This document shows, piece after piece, positions 1-13,100 of a stretch of 45,309 nt of DNA (position 1 is its first letter; each line of letters starts with the position of its first letter). The notes under the pieces were generated by a model, which saw only the letters and a program-made list of their open reading frames with translations, was not told where the DNA came from and made no database searches. Made by a program: the position numbers and the translations under genes. This stretch comes from Helochares maculicollis (lineage: Eukaryota > Arthropoda > Insecta > Coleoptera > Hydrophilidae): contig JAWQRO010000267.1 of the NCBI GenBank assembly GCA_033557835.1, forward strand, positions 1 through 45,309, read 5' to 3'.

Positions 1-480
1 CAATGCAACCATCACTGGGGATCGCTACCGGTTACAATTGATGCGTTTGAGTCGTGCATTGAAAGAAAAACGGCCGGAATGGAGCAAAAAGCACGATAAA
101 GTTATTTTACTGCACGACAATGCTCGACCTCACGTGGCGAAACCAGTGAAAACATAACGGGAAACATTGAAATGGGAAGTCTTAACCCACCCGCCGTATT
201 CTCCATATATTGCCCCTTCGGATTACCACCTGTTTCGGTCAATGGCTCATGGATTATCAGGGTAAAAATTAATATCTTATGAGGATTGCCAAAATTGGAT
301 CGATTCATGGATTGCCTCTAAGGACGAAGAGTTTTTTCGAGGGGTATTCGACAGTTACCTGAAAAATGGGAAAAAGTAGTGGCAAGCGATGGGCAGTATT
401 TTCAATAGTGTAATTTTTTATTTTCATTTCAAATAAATCGTTATTTTTTATTTAAAAAAACGCTACGAATTAATTCCACC
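1..480 (+). pseudogene. mariner transposase 3' fragment (truncated by window edge)
   Basis: The + strand reads as the C-terminal part of a DD34D mariner transposase. It has TITGDRYRLQLMRLSRAL, then the second catalytic aspartate in LLHDNARPH, then WEVLTHPPYSPYIAPSDYHLF with the third aspartate. The tail WIASKDEEFFRGVFDSYLKNGKK follows in a shifted frame near 285-380. An in-frame stop lies just after HVAKPVKT, and at least one frameshift near 260-290 separates the DYHLF part from the tail, so it cannot encode a protein. The 5' part lies outside the window. The wording resembles the inner mariner at 35821-37051 more than the other copies here. It sits upstream of the first visible NOS exon, so it is probably intronic. 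The 3' end near 480 is approximate. Confidence 0.85.
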
Positions 481-2638
481 ACATAATATAAATAACGAAA
501 CAAATTAAGGAAGGAAAACTGTGTTTGTAACTAGTTCACTACGATAGTTCTCTTAATGAAAAATAAAGATACACTCTACTTTTACAAAGAAGAAAGAAGT
601 AATCGTGAAACACACACAATAATCTGGGCTTAGGGAGTAGAATTAACGAGGAGTTTCTAATTAATTCGGACACAGCCAGTAAGCATTTTTGTTTCATTTT
701 CCCAATTAACTAGCCAATTTTATAAGGGCTCGTTTAATATAAACGAAGAAAATCGATTTAGTCAAGACACGACATAACTCAGGCATAGTTTCGAAAGTTC
801 AGAATATTAAATATTTAGAGATCTTGAACCTCCGTCAAATTGTATCCTGCCAGGTAAGGCGATACAGGCAAGATATATCCAATTCAGTTTCAATGTGAAA
901 GAGACACGTTGAATATACCCATGTCATGCATTTTTGATAGCGTTTAATGTCAGCCGCTTTTAACGATTTCATATTGCACGGCTTATGTAATTTACTGAAC
1001 ATATGTTAATGTCGGCTATTATAGATGGTCAATTATCAATTTATTCCCAGGATAAATAATACAATGAAAAAAGTAAATAGAGCCAAATGCAATTCCGATG
1101 TTATGTGTTGTATAATAAATGTTTTTATATAGATTTTCCTAATTCACTGTAAGTAAATGTCGTCCACGAATATAATTTTAAACGAGGCAATTACAAACAC
1201 ATTGAAATGAACTTGGATTAATCTGCAAACCCATTTATTGTGTATATAAATATATATTTTTATATTTTCTACTTGAATATATTAAACAGGGCGTTCCTTC
1301 ATTCTCTCTACTAGAGAGATATTATGCAATTAAAAATATATGATCATGCAGCTTATTTTGTAACAAGTTGAAACAAAACTGATCGGTTAATTACTGCTCA
1401 ATTAATTATAGAGCATAATTACTGTCAAATAGACCGAACAAACTAGTTCTGATGAATTACTGGTGTGTTATAAAAATTAAGTTTTTCCGTAAACGTTCCA
1501 ATTGGCAACATGCAACTGCAAGTAAAAAACATGTGGAAAGTAAATGATATTTCTTTCTGCAGCATATTCTTGGTTCGATCTTATAATCCGAAGCCTATCA
1601 GAAATAAATTGACAAAATTAAAAGATAATTGTCCCTACAACTGCCTATTTTAGCAACATTTATTTTAGCTTCTGGAATTTAAGTTGATCTTTATCAAAAA
1701 TTATGTGACCCTAGCCTAAACGTTGAAGTATTAAAAAAATAGCAACTGCCAATAGATTCGCTTGTGTAAGGCTTACATGAACCTATCTTAACAAAATTGT
1801 ATTCTAAATCAAAATTACACTGAGACATCGGTATTAATCAAATAATCTAATCTTTGTTTAAAATTTACGTTGTTCATATATTCAGCACCGACAAAATTTA
1901 CAAAGCACAAATTACTAATCGCTGCTACCGCTGAGCACCGTTTTAAAGCAATGTTGTCTTTGAAATTCTGATTATTTTTTGGTCAACATTTAATGTTATA
2001 TTATAAAGCAAATCGCCCAAATTGAAATCATGATAATTCGACATGTTTGAACAAATTGCAGCTACGGCATAAATATCTGCCATTTCGTCCCTTGTCCCTT
2101 TTGTCACTCTTTAGTCAATTTTAAAAAGAATATTCATATATACATACTTGTTTTCTCATTCCTATAAACGGATAGTTCTATAAAAAATTTTTATCATTTT
2201 ATTTACTACTTTATCTTGTAGCTCCATTTGCGAAGATTAAAGATTAGTTTTCTTCATATTATTATTATCATTGGATTCCCAAATGCTTATGCGAATAAGT
2301 TATATTTTAATGATTTTTTTCTGTTAGGGTAAAATTATTCAAGTGAGCTACTATTTTCGTGTTTATAGATAATATTCTACTTATTTACTTTGTATATTAC
2401 TGTTTTTAAAGTCTAAGAAGCCTTTTGCAACAATATAATGATATTATAGCAAAGCCTTAGCGATTATCTCAGAACGAATCTCTTATAACAGATCCTATTA
2501 GATTTTTAATATCTTGCAGAAATTTTATGACAAATCGTTTCAAAGCAGATTTTTAATTTAGTTTCATATTCAGATGGTGTCAATAAAATTGACTCTCTAG
2601 TCTAAAACCAAAATGATCTCAGTCATAATTTAACATCA
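481..2638. other. probable NOS intron, nothing recognised
   Basis: AT-rich sequence with no long open frame on either strand. I looked for NOS oxygenase N-terminal motifs (the RCIGR heme-cysteine region and the segment just before LDWFEGL) and did not find them. It is taken as intron because the first visible NOS exon at 4176 opens with a split codon. Confidence 0.5.
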
Positions 2639-3290
2639 TGAGACGCAATGGTCGCGAGGGACAAACTCAATTTGGTAGGGTAAGACAATAACAGCTCATT
2701 TAAGGAGGTTAACAATTTATTTCATAAATAGTAAATATAAAACAATAGATAAATCGACCAACAGTTACAGAAAATCAGGCGTGAGGCCCCTAAGGCAAGT
2801 TACACAAAAGCCAACCACATGCGGATTCGCAATTCGACGTAACACAGGACTTACAAATACAACTATCTAACCTTACCTCCCAGGGCTCTAGTACTAGCCG
2901 TTAGGACGACGAGGTTGCTACCAAATTTCCGTCCCTTTCCTCTATTTGACCCATCCAATTCTTCCTTGACTCCTCCCAAAAGTCAATGGAAAGCCGGCGC
3001 CAATCTGACCATGTCTCCTTTCTTTTTTAATCTCCAACCCCCAAGAGAAGGAGACCCGCGACGAGAGCGAGAGAGAGAGAGACCCGGCACCCAGATCCGT
3101 GCCCAGAGTTTCGGAGGGTAATTTAAAAAGTCGGTAGGCCTTGATGTTCGGCTAGCCTGCGATTTCCAATTTGGGGTTCTATCTCTAAAGCGCCACCAGT
3201 TTTGACCCCACCTACCGACAGCAAAACTGGAAAGCTGGATCTACGTGTTCTCCGAAACCCAGCAACACTAAAACCAAGCGTAACACGTTT
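2639..3290 (-). repeat. GC-rich block, candidate solo LTR (reverse orientation)
   Basis: This stretch is clearly richer in GC than its surroundings and has no coding frame of note. Read on the minus strand it resembles a long terminal repeat. A CT-rich section with a (TC)n run at about 3063-3083 could be promoter-like. A poly(A) signal AATAAA occurs near the far end (about 2710-2725), followed by a short tail. TG and CA candidates exist at 2639 and 3267, but no 4-6 bp target duplication could be matched, so the ends are provisional. It lies in an intron of a gene on the other strand, which argues against a host promoter. A GC-rich intronic island of another kind is possible. Confidence 0.4.
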
Positions 3291-4175
3291 TAATCATTAA
3301 ACTACCTAGATTGAGTTGGTGATAGAATTATTAAATATTCATCTAAAAACTCTTAAATTGTTTGGAAAACGTATTAACCATTCTCAAAATAGCAAGACTA
3401 CTTAGTCATAAATACTACAATTTAAACAAGTGATGTCGGAGAGACAAAATAGAAACAAGTAGTATCATTTCGTATCTACCTTACGTTTGGAGTAACAACA
3501 TTTTTGTGCTTAAACAATGTTGTCTATAATGTTCTTGATTTGTTCAATGGTGAGAACACGCCATAATGTAAAGGGTATCTTGTTTTCCTACGAGTAACTA
3601 AAAGGTTTTATGCAAATTTTATTGCCAGTGGGTGTATAACAACATTTGAGAGAACACTGTTTTTGGCCCCCTTGCTTGCATGGAAAATATTTTTATAGGC
3701 TTCTGCCCAAGAAAGCCATTATTATTTCAAATAAACGTTACGTATGCATCTGTTAAGTACTTTAGCACTTGCTGCTGTTAATTATGAGACAGGTGATGAA
3801 TTACAGTTAATAAATGGAGTGCGCCAAGCTACATAGGTCATAGTTGTTGTCATTGGAAGCAAAGAACTGATAACAACAAATCTTTCACCAACTTTGCGAC
3901 TAGTTTAGTCGAGTTTCTTAACTTTATTTTCAGTTTCGTAGAGCACCCGGCGGGGCTAAAGGCAATGCTCTCTGAAACTTCCCAACACTAATGCATTCTT
4001 CGTGGGCATTTATTTCTAGGAATGTACCCCTTCATTAGAGCAGAATTTACATGCGGAGAGAACTGAGCTTATATGACAACTTAACTCTTTAATAAATTGC
4101 CGCAAAACCACGCTTAGCTGAAATAATCTCACAACAGATGAGAAGATTATTAGTATACATATCGCTGTGTTTCAG
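3291..4175. other. NOS intron, 3' part
   Basis: AT-rich, no recognisable coding or RNA gene. It ends in the splice acceptor TGTTTCAG directly before 4176. Confidence 0.55.
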
Positions 4176-7100
4176 ATTGGACTGGTTTGAAGGTTTGAAT
4201 TTGAAATGGTACGCTCTACCAGCAGTTTCGAGTATGATGTTCGATTGTGGCGGACTGCAATTTACTGCAGCTCCTTTCAATGGATGGTATATGAGTACAG
4301 AAATTGGCTGTAGGGACCTTTGCGATACACATCGCTATAATATGCTGGAGGTAAGTTTCGCCCATTTAGTATTTTTCAACTAATTTCATCATATCTTATA
4401 CATTGGTATCTCCTACAGAAATAATAAGCAATCAGAACTTTTGAAGCACAAAAATGTAGTGCTAGCGCAAAACCAATAATATTATTACAAATGCATTTTT
4501 TGAAAATAATCAATGTCTACTTATCCAAGAGAGACGGCAACAAAAAATTGTCATAGACTAGTGTTTTACCCCTTCAATGGTATTAACCTCCTATTCAGAA
4601 TATTAAAACTATACCATATATCGCCGCCGATGTGGAAACTGGATAGGTCACACAGTATGCGAAAAAAATTAATAGAACTTTTTGTTGACAAAGGCTGCGA
4701 ATTACATATGAGAATAAGCCCTGCATCTATTTTGATTATAAACCGGAAATCATAAAACATGGAAAATTACTATGTATGCATCTGCTCAGGTTCGCAAATA
4801 ACTTCGTTTGAAAAGCGGATGAAAAGGCTACTCTTGCATAATTGATGCAAGGATCAAAATTTATTTTTAAAAGCTCGCCTCAGTTCGGTACCCACACGTT
4901 ACCTAATGGATTGCAATGTAAAACCGAGAATTTCGTTTTCCTAGTACTTTGTTATGGATATCAGGTGTGCGTTTAATGCATCTTGTTTATTTATTTAACA
5001 GACAATTGCCATTGAAATGGGGCTTGACACAAGAACTCCCATTACTTTATGGAAGGACAAAGCCATGGTGGAGTGCAACGTGGCCGTTTTATACAGTTTT
5101 CAAGTGAAAGGCGTTACCATTGTAGATCATCACACTGCCTCTGAATCGTTTATGAAGCATTTAGAGAACGAAGTGAGGCTTAGAAGCGGTTGTCCAGCCG
5201 ATTGGGTGTGGATTGTTCCTCCTTTATCTGGATCTGCAACTCCCGTTTTCCATCAAGAGATGGCCTTGTACTATCTGAAGCCATCTTATGAATATCAGGT
5301 AAACGTTTCTTTTAAAAACTTGCAACGCGAAGCTAGAAACTAGAATTTCCCTCGTCTGCAATTGCTTAAATTGAAAACAATAAATTTGTGGCGAATATTA
5401 CAAGTGCTGCTTCTAACAGTTCGCTAGCTTAAGGAATGAAAATTTTCACAGACTACATGTAATGAGTGAGGTTTTGTTTTTATGTTGGGCAACTGAGCTG
5501 CATTTGCATTGTTAGTAACCCAAGTGACTAATAGCGAAAATTGAAAACTGTACATTTCAAGTAGGAAGCCCTATTTTTATCCTTGCGCCAATATAGGAAT
5601 AGCGAAAGCAGCGGGTGAGGCGAGCAACGTGAAGGCAAGCAGATGCTTAGGTGGCCTCACGAACGTTATAAATTGCTTGGCTATATTTTCTAACCATGCA
5701 TTTCATTGGAATTGGTTGTGTGTTTTTATTTCCTCCGCCAAATTCGCGGCTTTTCGCGCACTGATTGCATTATAATCTAATTGTTGAAAATTTGAAAGTA
5801 AAATATTACGTGTACTTCGCCCGTTTTTCGTTATTCTTTGTCTTTTCCGCCTGCTGAGCGCATACCCACAGCTTAACTGGATTTGCTGCGACCTGTTTCC
5901 CATTTTTATTGTCACATATGAAAGGGTCACTTCCTTGCTGAAATGAAAATATTTTTTATGTTTCCTATTCGCGTATCAAAAAACAACTACATATCGATGC
6001 GAACATATTCCCTATCAGGTTACTTTTAGGGAACAAAAAATAGGATTTGCGATACTACAAGCCAGTGTGAAATATTCACCAATATCTGCTTGATTTATAT
6101 TTATATCCTGGGCTTTATATAAAAAGACCAACCTTGATGTTTTCGATTTAGGTGTATATTATAAGAATATTGTGGATAACTTCCAACCACTGGTTAGAGT
6201 ATATTCAACGCACAGTTTAAAATAGGTCCAGGTCCAGAAGATCAAATCCTGAAAATCCAAAGTAGCCCAAGTTTTCCACTAAAATAAAACTGATATAATT
6301 TGGTAATCTACTTACACTTTATTCCCTACTGACACGTACATAAAAACGAGGCAAAAGGCATAGTTAGCAACAAATTATTAATTAAAACATATTATTGAAA
6401 AATACTCTGTGCAATCAATTGCTTCCCCACAAGATTATAAGCCGACGTTTTCTCTAAAAATATGAGCGAATTTCGATGATTTTTTCTGTTTTTCATGATA
6501 TTTAAGCCAAATCAGTTTATGAACATGAATTCCAAGTATGCAATTCCTCACATTCTCTTTTGTGGGTCAGTCTGTGAGTGAATATAAATGAAGGGATGTC
6601 TCCATACAGTTATGAAAACTGGTGAAAAAATCTATTTGCTTAAATTGTTTTTTATGCACTTCTATTCTGGAATCAATGCACTCGTGAGATGTCTTCACTT
6701 ATCAAATTTTATTAGAATATCACACATAATTTGTTTTCAGGCGAGCCACGGTATGAGAGACTGTTATTCTGGATGAATTTTGTGTGTCACCTCTGTATGA
6801 GTGCATGGTCGAATTGATTTGTGTTTGGTCCGAAGGTGTTCATTTTTCATGATGTATTTCTTTGGGTCGCAATTTAGTACTTTTTTTACAATTCTCTTCT
6901 CTTACTACCTCAAGATCTCGAAATCGGTTACTCTGTGGCCGTTTTCCCTTATGTTTTCATTTATTTCACATTAACGAGAGATGGATCTTTCTGCATTGGC
7001 CTAACGTGCTTCATGCTTTTATCTATTCTCTGTTTATTTGCAGGAGAAACATTTCTACGTCACCCTCTTCCCCATTGTTTATGCTGCCATGCATAATTAT

Positions 7101-10100
7101 TACAGTGTTAGTCTTCTTGTTGATTTTTGTAGAACCATAATTATGGGATGAAACGCCAGCTTTCTTAATTTCTTATTTTTCTATACTCTGCATTATATTC
7201 CAATTGTTTTTTTTTTTTCATAACGTTACAAAAAGGTTATTTATTTTTTCGACCTCTAGTTGCTTCGTTTCTTATAGCAGGTGCACAAGCTTAAAAGGTC
7301 GTTTTTTTTCATGAAAAATACGCAATTATTTTGTAAATCATTTTTATTCAAAGTATTGGCCCTCGCTTTTTACACATTTTCTCCATCCCTCGGGCAATTT
7401 ATGGATACCATTCCAAAAAAGTTTCATCCAACCATTTTTCTATATCGTCGAAGTGTTGCTCAGCCAGGTCGTATCTCACCGATGAATCAGAAGGCGCCAG
7501 GTCTGGTGAATACGGTGGGTGGGGTAGGAACTCCCAAGCAAGCGGAGAATTCGTTTCTTTGACCACTTTACAGGAGCGTTGTCATGCTGCAGAATGGCTT
7601 TGCCGTGTCTTCGGTCCCATTCTGGGTGATTTTCGATCAATGCGTGGTTTAAATTGATCATTTGTTGTCGGTAGCGGACGGTATTAACTGTTTCGAATTT
7701 TAAAAGCTCGTAGTACACTGCTCCCTTCTGATCCTCCCAAAATGATACGGTTTTGTACTCAATGTTGATGATTGTCCTGGCGTTACCCATGGTTTCTTAC
7801 GTTTGGGACACTCAAAATATATCCATTTTTCATCGCCAGTTACAACCCGATGCAAAAACCCCTTCCTTTCATGGTTTAAATGCAGCATTTTGCAGTTTTT
7901 CGTCTTTCCATCTGTTGTTCGTTCAGTGTGTGTGGAATCTATTGTCCAACCATTTTAATCTTTCCCATGGCTCTCACGCAATAGGAAAAGGCTTTCCGAG
8001 TGTCATTCAACTGCTCCGCCATCATTTGTTGTGTTTGTGTATCGTCTTCCTCCAACAATGCTTGTAACTTCCCTTATACAAACTTTTTAATTGTTAATCT
8101 TCACACTTTTTTGGTCGATTTTCACGTTCTTTGTTGATAACATTGAAATCGTCACTTTTGAAACCTTGAAACACGCGTACACAAGTCATGACAGTTTGAG
8201 CAAGATCTCCGTAAGTCTCTACAAGAATTCGATGACTTTCCAATGCCTTTTTCTTTTGATTGAACAAGAAAATCATTACATGCCGCAAATGCTCTTTACT
8301 TGGTTCAAAGTTCGAAAAAGAAGTATGCTATTAACTCGTAAAAAACTAAACAAATATGACGGTGTGTAGTCTTACTAAAAACTGGCGTTTTGGGTTCCAA
8401 AGCCTATTTCAATAGATTTCATGCGCCATATTTTGATAACAAAACGGCACTTTAAACTTGCGCACCTGGTATTGTCAGTAGATCTACTTCAAAATGATTG
8501 GTTTCTTTGGTTAACTCTTGTAATTTTACTGACCCCTTATATTCTACGTTCTTATTTAAAGATTGTATTATATTTTGTCTTTTATAAGTTTATTCGCAAT
8601 CGTTTGTTTTTATTGTACCTGTAGCATTTTTTTTCATCGTCTTTGTAGTCATTTCTGGGTTACTTGTTTGAATCTCTCTCGCTATTACTTGTTAAATTCG
8701 CCTGACTCTACTGTCTACTTTCTATTGGTCCATGGCTGTTGTTCAATTTCCAAAGTTCTATGCTAAGCCATAATTTTTGGTTCTGATCTATTTGCGTTTT
8801 TATCTTTCCTTATCTACTCATCCTTTTATTATTTTATGTATTATTTTTTTTCTAGTGAGTAATTCTTCTGTGCTCTTTATCATTCCCTTCATTCTTATAA
8901 TCGTTTTGTTCTTCCACAGCTTTAATTTAAACTGTCGTGAAAGGCGAGCCTCTTCCCTGGATGATTGACTGGTTCTCTCAAATAAGATTGTTCAGCCTAT
9001 TTTTCCATGACATGCATATTGCGGCTTCAAGATTCTCTCAATTGCCTATTGTGCCTCCTATAGTGTGTTAACTGTACTTTTTCTTATCTATCACCATTTT
9101 GCTCCCTTTAATTTAGTTTCCTCAGTCATTTCTTTTAGTTTCATATATTCTGTGATACGTCGAATATATTTCTTTGGTCCATGTTTAACTTCCTCGATCT
9201 TTGCTACCATATTTTCTAACATTTTAATGAACTTCTTAATTTTTGTTTTCTGTCAATTTATATATTCTAAATTCTGACTGTTTTCTTTTTTTCGCTCCTC
9301 CCTTCTCTTTATCTTTATCATCGATAAAACTTTTATGTAGTCATTTCTTGCGCCTTCGACATATTTATTTTGTATGTGTGGTAGTTAACAATAAAATCTT
9401 TTTTATAATTCGACATACAGTGAGTAGATGCCACCTCTGGTGTTCCATAGAAATGCGATATTGTTCCTTCTTGCTTCTGTTAACGGGAAAATAACAAATT
9501 TATTCACTTTAAAGTATTTTTCCTGCAAACTTCTTCCATATACAACCTGTTTCAAAATTAAGTTACACAACTTAAAGGGGTGCTAGGTATACGAAATAAC
9601 TAGCGATATGTTTTTGTTTGCATTTTGGGGCATAATTAGTATCCGAGATACTAATTACATGTACATGTTAAGAATCACTGTTGGAATTCTCTATGACGAT
9701 CGAACAGAGACGAATTTTATCGGTATTTCAAAGAATCACCTTTTTGTTTACGCGTAAAGCATCTGGACTTAAAACTGACGAAATAATGATAAAAAAAAAC
9801 TCTCGTTGAAAGGAAATAAAGACGAGCGAAAAAAGTTAACAGCCCAATAAATTTTATCCGGAGAGGAAAAACAAGTGCCACATGTTTGTTCGAATTGCGT
9901 TCATTTTAATCTGTTTTCAATACATTTTTAATACAAATCATCTGAACTTACTACACACGAAACAAGAAAAACCATCATTTTATTGTAAGCAAGGTGATAA
10001 AAATGAAAGCAAATGTTCATCACAACACATAATGCGCGATAAATTTACAACAGACGCAACAGAAGCGGTGCATGTTTTTCTTTCGTCGCAATAACATGAA

Positions 10101-13100
10101 TTTGTACTATTATTTGTGATAGAAATTGACTGCAGTCCATCGTATTTATGTAGCTATCGAAATTTAACGATAAAGAATGTCGATAATATTGTTTAGTTTG
10201 CGATGTATGATATTACCAGCCTTCTTGCGGCGGTAATATAAAGCGATATTATTCAAGGTCACGTTCGATCTCTAATTCCAAAATAACGTGCTCGAATAAA
10301 ATTTTACTTAAATGGTTGTTTAAGTTCTTTTTTCTGTCTTTTTGGTATTAGGAAGGTTTTGTGTTCATGGAATAATTTTTTCTCGTAATTATGATGGATC
10401 TAACGCTTTGTTTTGATTCTGATGACGGTAGTTTTATAGAGATAAAGATCATGTTAGTTTGCAAAATATGATGTAATCGTCTTTGCTGCGACGGAAGAGA
10501 ACAATACAAAGCGATCATTTTTCGAGGTCACGTTCTGTTTTAAATGATTCGAAAAACGCGGAGCTATAAAATTTGATTTCAATGGTTGTTTATGTTCTCT
10601 TTCTGTTTCTCTTCTCTCTGATAAAGACGGTTTTGCATTCATAAAAAAATATTAATCTCGAGGTTTTGAAAGGTCTGACGACGTGTTTAATTATGATGCC
10701 GTTATTTTTATAGCAATAACGGGGCCGTTGTGTCTGCATAATATTCTTTAACCTAGCATGGTCTATCGGCATCATTTCAATTACGCTAGGAGTCCCAAAT
10801 TAGCCAAATTTTCAAGATTTTTATGTATACTCAGAAAATACCAGATCGTGCTCACATTGGAGTTCTTAACATGTTGGTTAAGTATTGGAAATTAATTCTG
10901 CAACACCCTGTATTTTTCTCATGCTGCGTCCTAATTACTTACATTTACGTTTCTACGCTCATTGATTAATTTCCCCACAACACTGATCGCCGTACGGAAT
11001 TGTTATTGAAAAATCAAACAGCGTTGACATTTACATTTCATTTTTATGTAGCATAATACATTAGTTTAGTCAGCTTATATGTTCAATTAATTTTAAAACG
11101 ACAAAATCTTCTATAAAAAGTACTCCAATTGATTACAATAATTGACTTAGTGCGTTTTACTTCATAGAATGCAAAATTGAAATAAGTTATAGCAAAAGTA
11201 ATCGTTACGTGGTGTTGGAGTTTTCTAGAGTTCTCAATTTGAAGAAGCATTTTATCTGTCTGTCTAATTTGAGTATAGTTGTGGAAGCTTTTCAAATTTA
11301 AGTTATTCTGATGAAAAATAGCAACAACATAGGAACAATTAACAACCTTTACAAAACAGACCATAAAAACTGTTACAGCAATCCATTTTTAAGCAGGTAT
11401 TCCGCAGATTCCGTTATTAAAATCGTTAACTGAAGCTCGTAGCATCAAGAAATAGTACGCTATTAAGAGCGCCAAGTTAAGCAATAATTAAAAACATATA
11501 TTGACTTCTCAAGGGCGGCTTTTGCAGCTTTTAAAATGGGGTATCATTCGCTATTAGAAGCGCCAGCCAAACGACAAAACCTCTCCACTATTAAAATCCT
11601 CAGCTTAGATTTTCTACGTTCTGATGCGGTCCGCTATTGAAAGTGTCAACGTAAGCTGCTAATATTCAGGTATTTTTCAATCCCGCCATTGCTGTAATGG
11701 ATATTTACCGGCTAAATCGTCGAATAGCTTCCAAATTCAAGATCATACATGAGGCAACAACACGAAGAAAAACCCGTTGTAATTCTAAAATTCACGATAG
11801 CATAGCTAGGGGCAATTACTAGTCAAAATAAAAGACTAAGAAATTAAATACAAGTCTAACTTAAATGCGTGCTGATGAAAAATGTGTCAGTTTCGAAATA
11901 CAAATACAGATACAAATGTAGTAGCAACTGCATATGCTCGCCTAATTATTCCAGTATAAAGCATAGATTTAAGGCTCTTAAACGAAACATAAAATAGAAA
12001 TCTCATATTGATATGCCTCACGAATATTTAGTTTAAATAATAAATATTTACGTACAAATTTGACGTAATCATTAGTTGAAAAAGAATCGCGAATTTTATA
12101 GTATGGATATAAAATTAAATTGACAGAGAAATCAATGGATAAATAGAAGTGCGTCAGAGTTCGTTTGTAGACGATCCTTCCGAACTATTTCTCTGATGTC
12201 CCGCGTCTGTTTTGAAGGCAAGGGAATGATTGGAGCGTTCTGTATTTCACACGGTTTCGACATTGACAGTTATTGCGAGTCTCGCTTTTATACTGAAGTA
12301 TTTTCCGAACGGCTGCGACTAGCTTAAGATTATCTTCTATTTGGGTAGATAGATATTCCTTTGCAGCGAAAAAAAAAGATTAAAATATTTCTCAGCCAAC
12401 GCAGAGGATGTGATCGAATTACCACTTTTATCCTTTGGTGATAGCAATGATGTTCCAAAAATGCAGGCATTTATTTGCGGAAACGCTTTTTAAAAGCCTT
12501 GATGCGCTCATTGTTTAACCGCTTAATCGTTCAAACATGAAAGTTTGTATCTTCTACACTGCTATTATAGTTATCATTTTGAAAGTACGTTTTAATTAAA
12601 GGAGGCTGCTTGGAAATGTCACGTGTGGAAGAAAGGGCGAGAGTCTAACAAAGTGAAGAAACCTCGCAGGAAATTCCACTTCAAGCAAATTGCCAGGGCA
12701 GTGAAATTCACATCAAAACTTTTTGGGAGAGCCTTATCGAGAAGAATTAAAGCCACGGTTCTGTACGCAACCGAAACCGGAAAATCCGAAGGATACGCGA
12801 AAAAACTTTGCGAGCTATTTGGTCACGCCTTCAACGCTCAAGTTTATTGCTTGGCAGACTACGACATTTCAAACATCGAACATGAAGCTCTACTCCTTGT
12901 TGTGACATCTACCTTTGGAAACGGAGATCCTCCAGAAAACGGAGAAGTAAGTACCTGGTCTCTGCCTCGATTTTTTAATAAATTTTTAAAACGATTTTTA
13001 ATAAATTTTTAAAACGATTTCAGGAATTCGCCAAAAATTTGTACCACTTAAAAATAAACGAGAACGGCATTAATAACGGCAGTGGAAAATTGAGGTAATA

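Larger units (their letters stand above)
9491..12601 (+). other. NOS intron, distal part
   Basis: No gene recognised. It contains a degenerate duplication of about 262 bp (10166-10720) and a loose array of a motif of about 45 bp (11411-11660), listed separately. It ends at the acceptor TTAATTAAAG before 12602. Confidence 0.6.

Noticed and set aside
481..4175. Missing NOS 5' exons hidden in this stretch
   Set aside because: No heme-cysteine or early oxygenase motif was readable in any + frame; the exons are more likely left of the window.
6588..9494. Run of hydrophobic open frames on the + strand
   Set aside because: They arise from T-rich composition, overlap one another in all frames and partly lie across the mariner; no motif, splice signal or start context supports them.
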